A DNA stretch of 5,648 nucleotides. Origin: Lachnospiraceae bacterium (lineage in GTDB: Bacteria; Bacillota_A; Clostridia; Lachnospirales; Lachnospiraceae). Under the pieces are notes generated by a model. It was not told where the DNA came from. It searched no databases and saw nothing but the letters and a program-made list of their open reading frames with translations. The translations under genes and the position numbers were made by a program. The stretch covers positions 1 through 5,648 of the forward strand of contig JAGDDC010000281.1 in NCBI GenBank assembly GCA_017958245.1, in the 5' to 3' direction. Below are positions 1-5,552 of this stretch, one piece after another; within the stretch, counting starts at the first letter, position 1; each line of letters opens with the position of its first letter.

Positions 1-281
1 AGCTTCCCAAGGGGCTTAAAAAGATCGGTGAGAACGCTTTCCAGAAAACAAAGCTGAAGTCGGTCAAGCTTCCCGCGAAGATCAAAGAGATCGGCGGATG
101 GGCATTTGCATGGACAGATATCTCCAGGATCGAGCTGCCCGATAACTTCGAGATCAAGTCGCAGCTGACCGAGGACAACAAAGTGACCTATGTGGTAAAG
201 AAAAACTCGAAGGCGCACAAGGCGTTTCTTGAGTTTGCAAAGACCTATGTGGACGGGTACTGGAAACTGAAGTTTAAGTAA
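1..281 (+). CDS. BspA-type leucine-rich repeat surface protein, C-terminal fragment (5' end outside window)
   Basis: The reading frame is open from the window edge (first whole codon at base 3) to TAA at 279-281 and gives 92 residues. It begins with two consecutive 22-residue repeats of the LRR_5/BspA pattern, LPKGLKKIGENAFQKTKLKS and then LPAKIKEIGGWAFAWTDISR, followed by a third partial start, LPDNFEI. The LP..(L/I)K.IG..AF....(L/I)..(V/I) spacing is diagnostic of this family. The last 45 residues (from KSQLTEDNK to YWKLKFK) form a non-repeat cap containing KKNSKAHKAFLEFAKTY, like the segments that usually close BspA repeat arrays. Such proteins are secreted or wall-attached and bind host or matrix ligands in some species; the ligand here is unknown. 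No LPXTG or TM anchor follows the repeats, so any anchor must be N-terminal. It is the first gene of a same-strand surface block, 57 bases before the next start. Confidence 0.88.
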   Translation, partial: LPKGLKKIGENAFQKTKLKSVKLPAKIKEIGGWAFAWTDISRIELPDNFEIKSQLTEDNKVTYVVKKNSKAHKAFLEFAKTYVDGYWKLKFK

Positions 282-294
282 AAAAGCTGTTTGA

Positions 295-309
295 CCCGCA
301 TTTTGCGGG
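295..309 (+). other. Short perfect hairpin in the LRR / YD-protein intergenic gap
   Basis: CCCGCA (295-300) pairs perfectly with TGCGGG (304-309) across a three-T loop. It lies 14 bases after the LRR stop codon and 14 bases before the AAAGGAG ribosome binding site (321-327) of the next gene. No T-run follows, so it is not a standard intrinsic terminator. It could limit read-through or protect or process the mRNA between the two genes; that is inference. Confidence 0.4.
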
Positions 310-338
310 ATGGTGAGACGAAAGGAGCTCATTTGACC

Positions 339-1577
339 ATGAAGATGTCTGATCTGTTTAAGAAACTGGTAACACTGGCAGTTTGTGCGGTGATGATCTT
401 TTCCCTGTCAGGGGGATATGTTGCGAAAGCCGATACAGAAGGGACTGTGAGAGTGTATGACATCGAAACGCTTGATAAAGCGATAGCTTCCTCAGATGTG
501 AGCACGATCATCTTCAGGACTTTAGCCTATATAGACGTGACTATCGCCGCAAATGACGCAGCAAAGGGCAAAAAGCTCGTGATCGACGCTGAGAATGCCT
601 CGTTTACCAACAAGGCGAAGTTTAAGAGCATCGAGATCCAATGTGCATATGCATATACGGAGAGCGTATCGGGAAACGAGATCACGATCGCAGGGCCTAT
701 CTTTAAGGACAACAGGATCGTTGTCTCTGCGAAGAAAAAGGTAAAGAAGCTCACTTTGTACAGCGAGTACGGCGAATTCTTCAAGACATGGACGCTCAGA
801 AAGAATGCGAAGATTAAGAGCTTCGAGTATATCTATGCGAATGGGACCGTATTGAAGTCCGACTTTGACAAAAAGAACAAAAAGATCAGCATAAACTTTA
901 CCAATCCTTATGATTGCAAGATCGCGTTCACTGCTCTGTTTGACAAGAACGGGCGTGTCCTTCGGATCACGTCGGAGTCGGACGGCGCGGAGTTTTGTTA
1001 TGATTACAAATACACCTATGACAATGCGGGAAACATCACAAAGGTCAAGGGTTATGAAAACGAGAGCGGTGGTTTTGTCTCGACTTACAAGTATGTGAAG
1101 AACCGCCTCAAAAAGTCGGTCCATGACAGTTTTACACATCAGGTGACACAGTATTCATACAACAAAAAGGGTCTTCTCACAAAAGAGAAGTTCAAGAGCA
1201 CTGACTCTATCGACGGGATCACATTCTACGTCACAAGTACTGTAAAGAACACATACGACAAGAACGGCAGAAAAAAGACAGTCGAAATGACCGAGACTAC
1301 CGAGTATGAGAACGAAGAATATCCTACCGGTACGATCGCCTCAAAAACAGAGAACACTTATGACGAAAAAGGCTTCAACACGAAAGTGGTCAGGACCCAG
1401 GAATACGGCGGAGAAACAAAACGCTATACATACACATATGAGTACAACGCTGCGGGAGACATGACAAGGAGCGCAAGGACCGAATGGGACAGCAAGACCG
1501 GCAAGGAAACTGAGTATGAGCCCGAGGAATACACATACGATGATCTCGGGGAACCTGTCGACTGGAGAAAACCGTGA
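339..1577 (+). CDS. Secreted YD/RHS-like repeat protein with Sec signal peptide
   Basis: ATG 339 sits 11 bases after AAAGGAG (321-327); a TTG at 333 is a possible alternative with 5-base spacing. The 412-residue product opens with a typical Sec signal peptide: charged MKMSDLFKK, hydrophobic LVTLAVCAVMIFSLSGG, and an AKA site predicted to be cut between 31 and 32. No lipobox is seen. Residues 36-200 begin with the VRVYDIETLDKAI... pattern followed by short beta-strand-like segments (STIIFRT, KKLVIDAENASF, KKLTLYS), reminiscent of secreted beta-helix proteins but unassigned. Residues 201-409 hold seven degenerate repeats of the form (Y/N)TYDxxGxxTKV, near 201, 225, 272, 304, 339, 367 and 398, resembling YD/RHS repeats. 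The RHS core motif, a toxin tip, a wall-sorting signal and a TM segment are all absent, so it is probably secreted or held by a partner. The stop codon overlaps the start of the next gene, so expression is likely coupled. Function unknown. Confidence 0.85.
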   Translation: MKMSDLFKKLVTLAVCAVMIFSLSGGYVAKADTEGTVRVYDIETLDKAIASSDVSTIIFRTLAYIDVTIAANDAAKGKKLVIDAENASFTNKAKFKSIEIQCAYAYTESVSGNEITIAGPIFKDNRIVVSAKKKVKKLTLYSEYGEFFKTWTLRKNAKIKSFEYIYANGTVLKSDFDKKNKKISINFTNPYDCKIAFTALFDKNGRVLRITSESDGAEFCYDYKYTYDNAGNITKVKGYENESGGFVSTYKYVKNRLKKSVHDSFTHQVTQYSYNKKGLLTKEKFKSTDSIDGITFYVTSTVKNTYDKNGRKKTVEMTETTEYENEEYPTGTIASKTENTYDEKGFNTKVVRTQEYGGETKRYTYTYEYNAAGDMTRSARTEWDSKTGKETEYEPEEYTYDDLGEPVDWRKP

Positions 1578-2911
1578 TGGCACAGACTGACGAAAAAAAA
1601 GATGATGCTTTAAGATCTGCATACGAGGCTGACAAGAAACTCAAAAAAAGCAAGGCCGACGAGTTAAAGGATGCGAAGGACTACGTGTCCGTTCTGCTCA
1701 AGGAGATCGAGGTCAGAAACGACGAACTCGGAAATGCGAGATCCGACAGCGAGGACATCAAAAAGAAGCTCGACAACATAGAGAGTGAGTTCGTTCTCAC
1801 CAAGCAGAGCGAGATCTCAGCCAGGAAGAAGCAATCGCTTTTTACTGCGCTCGCGATCATTGAGGGACTTGTCATAGTCGCTCTGATCGTCATGCTCTTC
1901 GTAAAGGGAAGCGGCTCCGGCTCTGCTGTGACAGATAGCGGTGATAAAACAACTCCCGGCACGGCGGATGTGACACCCGCGATCCCGGGCACAGACGGTG
2001 ATGAGGGCAGTGTAGACTTCTTCTTTGAAGGCGGGGGCGAGAGATACAGGTATGTTGACGATCTTCAGGCTGTCGCGGATGCCTACAACTCGCTTTCGTC
2101 AAAGGAGTTTACCGCATCTGTCGAGTCTTTGGACGGCCTTGAGCATCTCTGCCTGTCGGATAAGGATATGGCGGTATACTTCAGGAACGAGTATCTCTCC
2201 GCAAATGATCCGTTCAGGCGTTCCGTCACCATAGAGCGTGATGACAGGAGGCTCGAGGTCAAGCAAAACTACGATCTGGAGAGCAGCGATGCATCATTTG
2301 CGCCGCAAAGAGTCAATATAGACGGCAGGAACCTGCTCGTTTTCAAGTCCGCCGCTTCGGGCGAGGCTGAAAAGACAGCGGGAGGACTGACTATAGTCGA
2401 TGCGGGATCATTTGAGGTATATTCACTTGAGGATGCGGAAGCTGCGATCAGGGGCCTGGTGCGCATGGAGTTCTACGAATCAATAGAGGAACTTGAAAAC
2501 TCTGAGTATTACAAGACCTACAGGGCGGCTGCTTCGGCGGCTCCGCTCGCGGACAGATATCCGGAACATAAAAGGAGCGTATTCCTCGTTCTCTTTGTCG
2601 GGGAGGACGACTATCTGTACTCTGTGCCGCAGGAGGTCTACAACGACATAATGTACTTCGAGATCACACCTCCCGTCTTTGAGGGCGGCATAAAAGAGAG
2701 CATCACGAAAAACTGGATAGGGTATGAAGCAACTGTCGCTCTCGGAGAGGATTCACTGCTGGGGCAGATCTACTGTGAGCTGAAGCTCGGTGAGAACGGT
2801 CCGGAACTTGCAATATCAAGCTACGAGGCAGTGGGCATAATGATGACCACAGATGTAGATAATCCGGTATATGCACCTGTTGACTCTATAAAAGAAGAGT
2901 ATAGACTTTAG
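1577..2911 (+). CDS. Single-pass membrane protein with cytoplasmic coiled coil and unknown outer domain
   Basis: ATG 1577 shares one base with the previous stop (TGATG), with GGAG at 1564-1567 nine bases upstream; GTG 1574 is a less likely start. The product has 444 residues. Residues 5-85 are rich in Lys, Glu and Asp with leucine/isoleucine spacing typical of a helical coiled coil. ARKK (82-85) precedes one hydrophobic helix at about 88-109 (LFTALAIIEGLVIVALIVML), so the N-terminus should be inside and the C-terminus outside. GSGSGS and a Thr/Pro/Gly/Asp linker (111-145) lead to an acidic outer domain (about 146-444) with mixed alpha/beta character and no motif I recognise. There is no signal peptide, lipobox, kinase, protease or wall-anchor motif. 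Coupling to the secreted YD protein suggests a shared envelope role, perhaps sensing or scaffolding; that is inference. The hairpin about 53 bases after its stop probably ends the transcript. Confidence 0.82.
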   Translation: MAQTDEKKDDALRSAYEADKKLKKSKADELKDAKDYVSVLLKEIEVRNDELGNARSDSEDIKKKLDNIESEFVLTKQSEISARKKQSLFTALAIIEGLVIVALIVMLFVKGSGSGSAVTDSGDKTTPGTADVTPAIPGTDGDEGSVDFFFEGGGERYRYVDDLQAVADAYNSLSSKEFTASVESLDGLEHLCLSDKDMAVYFRNEYLSANDPFRRSVTIERDDRRLEVKQNYDLESSDASFAPQRVNIDGRNLLVFKSAASGEAEKTAGGLTIVDAGSFEVYSLEDAEAAIRGLVRMEFYESIEELENSEYYKTYRAAASAAPLADRYPEHKRSVFLVLFVGEDDYLYSVPQEVYNDIMYFEITPPVFEGGIKESITKNWIGYEATVALGEDSLLGQIYCELKLGENGPELAISSYEAVGIMMTTDVDNPVYAPVDSIKEEYRL

Positions 2912-2926
2912 ATTATACAGTATTTG

Positions 2927-2948
2927 TAATTACGATATATAGTAATTA
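2927..2948. repeat. AT-rich inverted repeat TAATTAC-N8-GTAATTA
   Basis: TAATTAC (2927-2933) and GTAATTA (2942-2948) are perfect inverted copies separated by eight bases (GATATATA), starting 16 bases after the stop of the coiled-coil membrane gene. The symmetry could be an operator for a dimeric regulator or a weak AT-rich hairpin in the 3' untranslated region. AT-rich palindromes also arise by chance in such gaps, so no function is assigned. Confidence 0.35.
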
Positions 2949-2964
2949 AGTCTACGATCAAACT

Positions 2965-3015
2965 GCGCGTCGGACAAAAGCCAAGTGTCGCAAAGGCCCT
3001 ATCCGGCGCGTTTTT
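2965..3015 (+). terminator. Probable intrinsic terminator with a large structured loop
   Basis: Bases 2965-2974 (GCGCGTCGGA) pair with 3002-3011 (TCCGGCGCGT) as ten base pairs including two G-U pairs, and five T's follow at 3011-3015. It lies 53 bases after the stop of the membrane protein gene and upstream of a separate promoter, as expected for the end of the surface-protein transcript. The 27-base loop is unusually long for a terminator and can form further pairs inside it (GCC 2980-2982 with GGC 2995-2997, or GACA 2973-2976 with TGTC 2986-2989). The T-run is short, so termination may be partial or conditional. Confidence 0.55.
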
Positions 3016-3072
3016 GCGGTGTCCGGGTCGGATCGGGGTTTAGCGTTTATTACTATTTGTTTACTTAAATTT

Positions 3073-3078
3073 TATAAT
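3073..3078 (+). promoter_or_regulatory. Candidate upstream -10 box (TATAAT) for the glycosyltransferase genes
   Basis: A perfect TATAAT lies in the AT-rich stretch after the terminator. The -35 region at 17-base spacing (TTACTA, 3050-3055) matches the consensus at only three of six positions. Because the surroundings are AT-rich, this may be chance; the extended -10 element 20 bases downstream is the better candidate. Confidence 0.25.
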
Positions 3079-3093
3079 ATTCCCGTGCAGATA

Positions 3094-3102
3094 TGTTATA
3101 CT
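3094..3102 (+). promoter_or_regulatory. Extended -10 promoter (TGTTATACT) for the glycosyltransferase pair
   Basis: TG-N-TATACT matches the extended -10 consensus for the housekeeping sigma factor, with five of six -10 positions correct. No good -35 box is seen 16-18 bases upstream, which extended -10 promoters tolerate. The predicted start of transcription is near 3109, giving a leader of about 47 bases before ATG 3156. Its place after a terminator and before an overlapping gene pair fits the start of a new transcription unit. Confidence 0.5.
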
Positions 3103-3155
3103 TTATTTCAACGAGTAGAGTGATAAGATTCTGGGGTTGAAGAGAAGGTTTGGAT

Positions 3156-4112
3156 ATGATAAGTGCGATCATCCCGGTTTACAGGCCGGACGATTCATTT
3201 GAAAAATGCCTCGCGATGCTCGCGGTCCAGAAGGAGCCGGTGTCGGAGATCATCCTCATAAACACGAGGACGGAGGACTTTGGCTCAAAGGAGCTCGGTG
3301 AGCTCGTATCTAAGGCCCTGAGTGATGTGAAGACCGCAGGCAAGCGAAACATCGATCTTGTGATACGCTCGATCGAGAAGAAGGACTTCGATCACGGCGC
3401 GACAAGGGCGATGGGAGCGGGTATGGCACGTGGCGACAGGCTGCTTTTTATGACTCAGGATGCGGTTCCCGCGGATATGCATCTCACAGAGGAACTCCTA
3501 AAGGGTCTTGAGCATGAAAAGACTGCGGTCTGCTATGCGAGACAGCTTCCAAACGCTGATGCCGGCGATATCGAGCGTTATGCGAGGGCTTTCAACTACC
3601 CGGAGGAGGACAGATACAAGGACAGCTCCTGTATAGAGTCCATGGGGATCAAGGCTTTCTTCTGCTCGGATGTCTGTGCGATGTATGACAGGCAGGCCTA
3701 CGAGGAAGTCGGAGGCTTTGAGGAGAAGACGATCTTCAACGAGGACATGATATTTGCAAAGCATGCGCTCGACAGGGGATACGGCGTGTACTATGCCGCG
3801 GGGGCCTGCGTATATCACTCCCACAGCTACAGCTACATCGATCAGTTCAGGCGGTCATTTGACCTGGCTGTTTCACACAGGCAGTTTCCGGACGTTTTCT
3901 CGTGTGTCAGCTCCGAGAGCGAGGGCATCAGATATGTGACCACGGGAGTAAAGCATTTCTTCGCTGCCGGAAAACCGTTTGCGGCATTGGACCTTGCCTT
4001 TGACAGCGGATTCAGGTATATGGGTTATCTGCTCGGCAAGAACTTTGACAAGCTTCCCGTGGAAGCTGTGAAGGCGTTGACACTAAACAAGGGGTATTGG
4101 GAGAGATCATGA
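3156..4112 (+). CDS. Family 2 glycosyltransferase, rhamnosyltransferase-like
   Basis: ATG 3156 follows GAAGG (3144-3148) at seven bases and is preferred to the TTG at 3150 because the protein then starts directly at the GT-A first strand, MISAIIPVYRPDD. The product has 318 residues, normal for a single-domain GT2 enzyme. It would transfer a sugar from a nucleotide donor to a growing glycan at the inner face of the membrane. Visible motifs: FDHGATRAMGAGMARGD (78-94) and FMTQDAVPAD (98-107), the metal-binding DXD-equivalent region as found in rhamnosyltransferase relatives; GGFEE...FNEDMIF (186-200) with the likely catalytic-base ED pair at 196-197; and YHSHSYSYIDQFRRSFD (220-236), a signature of the same branch. 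The usual DDGS motif after the second strand is replaced by INTRTED. No TM helix is present. It overlaps the next glycosyltransferase by four bases. Donor and acceptor cannot be fixed from sequence; rhamnose is the best guess. Confidence 0.88.
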   Translation: MISAIIPVYRPDDSFEKCLAMLAVQKEPVSEIILINTRTEDFGSKELGELVSKALSDVKTAGKRNIDLVIRSIEKKDFDHGATRAMGAGMARGDRLLFMTQDAVPADMHLTEELLKGLEHEKTAVCYARQLPNADAGDIERYARAFNYPEEDRYKDSSCIESMGIKAFFCSDVCAMYDRQAYEEVGGFEEKTIFNEDMIFAKHALDRGYGVYYAAGACVYHSHSYSYIDQFRRSFDLAVSHRQFPDVFSCVSSESEGIRYVTTGVKHFFAAGKPFAALDLAFDSGFRYMGYLLGKNFDKLPVEAVKALTLNKGYWERS

Positions 4113-5089
4113 GCACGGTAAACATCGCTATGGCCACGTACAACGGCAGCGCATATCTGCGGGAGCAGCTTGACTCCATCCTGTCCTCCACGTACACGGA
4201 CTGGAGCCTTGCGATCTTCGACGATATGTCCACCGACGATACCGTAAGCATAGCAAGGGAGTACGCGGGGAAATACCCTGAGAGGATCTTTGTCTATGAG
4301 GCAGCGGAGAACAAGGGCTCTACGGTCAACTTCCTTGAAGGCCTCAAAAAGATGTACCGCCATTCCATGACAAATGAGGCATCTGAAGACCGGACAAGCT
4401 TCTCGAGCAACCGTGCGAAGTACTTCATGTTCGCGGATCAGGATGATGTGTGGCTTAAGGACAAGATAGAGATCACACTCCAGCGCATGAAGTCTATGGA
4501 GAAAAAGTTCGGCAGGGACGTGCCCGCCCTTTGCTACACTGACGCCGTGGTGGTTGACAGCAACCTGCATTTTATGAGAAAATCATTTCACTCGACGTCT
4601 CATCTAAAGACGAGGAAGAACGACCTCGCACATCTCCTCATGGAGAACAAATGCATGGGCTGCACCATGATGATGAACGCAGCGCTTGTGGAGCTCCTTG
4701 ATGAGATCCCCTTACAGGCCAGATATCACGACTGGTGGATGGTTCTTCTTGCCGCTGCCTTCGGCAAGGTGAGGGCATTTGATGAGCAGACGCTTCTCTA
4801 CAGGCAGCACGGAGACAACCAGGTCGGGAGTACGGGCTTTGTGTCATATATCTTCTCAAGACTCACATCGGTGAGACGACAGAGAGAGAAGCTGCGCCAG
4901 AGCTTTGCTCAGGCGGAGGCGCTGCTTGAGTTATACGGGGACAGGATGGACTTCGAGAAGCGAAGGATAGTGAGGGAGTTTGCAAGGCTGGACTCTTACG
5001 GCTTCATAAGGAGAAGAAGACTTCTCTTAAAAAACAGATATTTTAAATCGGGGCTCTTAAGAAACATCGGGCTGTTTTTGATCATTTGA
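4109..5089 (+). CDS. Family 2 glycosyltransferase (DQDDVW type)
   Basis: ATG 4109 overlaps the previous stop as ATGA, with GGGAGAG (4099-4105) as ribosome binding site, so the two enzymes are translationally coupled. The 326-residue product has a complete GT-A fold pattern: VNIAMATYNGSAYLREQLDS (4-23), IFDDMSTDDT (36-45) for nucleotide binding, FADQDDVWLKDK (108-119) holding the metal-binding aspartates, YHDWWMVLLAAAFG (206-219) as the acceptor/catalytic region, and YRQHGDNQVG (231-240). This set is shared by many polysaccharide glycosyltransferases annotated as rhamnosyl- or glucosyltransferases. The basic C-terminal stretch (RRRRLLLKNRYFKSGLLRN, 301-319, with a short hydrophobic end) probably contacts the membrane. 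Residues about 83-103 form a polar stretch before the DQDD motif that looks longer than in typical relatives. It likely adds the sugar before or after that of its partner in a surface polysaccharide; the sugar is not determinable. Confidence 0.9.
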   Translation: MSTVNIAMATYNGSAYLREQLDSILSSTYTDWSLAIFDDMSTDDTVSIAREYAGKYPERIFVYEAAENKGSTVNFLEGLKKMYRHSMTNEASEDRTSFSSNRAKYFMFADQDDVWLKDKIEITLQRMKSMEKKFGRDVPALCYTDAVVVDSNLHFMRKSFHSTSHLKTRKNDLAHLLMENKCMGCTMMMNAALVELLDEIPLQARYHDWWMVLLAAAFGKVRAFDEQTLLYRQHGDNQVGSTGFVSYIFSRLTSVRRQREKLRQSFAQAEALLELYGDRMDFEKRRIVREFARLDSYGFIRRRRLLLKNRYFKSGLLRNIGLFLII

Positions 5090-5143
5090 CGCACGTGCTC
5101 TTTGCGGCGTAAAGGCCTTTTAGTACCCGGTTTCGGAGGGATC

Positions 5144-5542
5144 ATGAGGGACAGGATTATCAGATTTATGCAAGGAAGATATGGGGTTGACAACCTGACC
5201 AGGTTTTTGATGTTCTTTGGTCTGGCTGTCATGCTCATATCTTATTTCTTTGGGTTCGTTCCCACATATTATGTGTCGCTCGTGATCATTGTATATGCTT
5301 ATTACAGGGCGTTTTCGAGAAACATAAGCGCAAGACGCAGAGAGAACGAAAAGTATCTCGAGTTCGTATCGAAGTTAAAGGGAGGCTTCAAAAGAGGGGG
5401 AGCGCAGACGCGGACGAGCGAACCGGGAGTCAGGATCTTTACCTGCCCCTCCTGCGGACAGAAGGTCAGAGTGCCTTCCGGCAAGGGCAAGATCCAGATC
5501 ACCTGTCCCAAATGTCACGTGAAGTTTATCAAGAAGACATGA
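5144..5542 (+). CDS. Small membrane protein with C-terminal zinc ribbon
   Basis: ATG 5144 follows a strong GGAGGG (5135-5140) closely; the frame stays open upstream to a TTG at 5102, but the family-like start MRDRIIRFMQGRYGVD favours 5144. The 132-residue product has a short basic N-terminus, two hydrophobic segments (about 19-38, LTRFLMFFGLAVMLISYFFG, and 39-54) joined by a tight turn, a basic and helical cytoplasmic stretch (58-85), and a zinc ribbon with CPSC at 101-104 and CPKC at 121-124, with RVPSGKGKIQIT between. The ribbon resembles MJ0042/zinc-ribbon domains and should bind one zinc ion. Both termini are expected in the cytoplasm. I recall such proteins as common uncharacterised genes in Lachnospiraceae. 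It begins 54 bases after the glycosyltransferase and ends 10 bases before the next start, so it is probably co-transcribed with the latter. Function unknown. Confidence 0.85.
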   Translation: MRDRIIRFMQGRYGVDNLTRFLMFFGLAVMLISYFFGFVPTYYVSLVIIVYAYYRAFSRNISARRRENEKYLEFVSKLKGGFKRGGAQTRTSEPGVRIFTCPSCGQKVRVPSGKGKIQITCPKCHVKFIKKT

Positions 5543-5552
5543 GAGCTTTCAT

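Noticed and set aside
291..338. Upstream extension of the YD protein from TTG 291
   Set aside because: It would start before the AAAGGAG site and put 16 polar residues ahead of a normal signal peptide; ATG 339 gives a standard secretory start.
522..1139. Long open frame on the minus strand (205 codons) inside the YD-protein gene
   Set aside because: It lies wholly antisense to a gene with a clear signal peptide and repeats, has no ribosome binding site evidence and its translation looks like a composition-driven shadow.
2965..3011. Possible c-di-GMP-I (GEMM) riboswitch because of a CGCAAAGG element near CCGG
   Set aside because: The GEMM core order (GGGCAAACC, GGGACGCAAAGCC with tetraloop-receptor arms) is not present; the similarity is limited to a few bases within a stem-loop followed by T's.
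4025..4570. Minus-strand open frame (181 codons) across the two glycosyltransferases
   Set aside because: Both glycosyltransferases on the + strand show complete family motifs over this region; the antisense frame has no recognisable domain.
5086..5115. Possible promoter (TTGACG as -35) for the zinc-ribbon gene
   Set aside because: No acceptable -10 hexamer lies 16-18 bases downstream (best is TAAAGG), and the -35 match overlaps the glycosyltransferase stop codon.
5091..5120. Palindromes GCACGTGC (5091-5098) and AAAGGCCTTT (5111-5120) in the 54-base gap
   Set aside because: They have no loop, so they cannot form useful hairpins, and short palindromes are common; they are not evidence for a regulator site without conservation.
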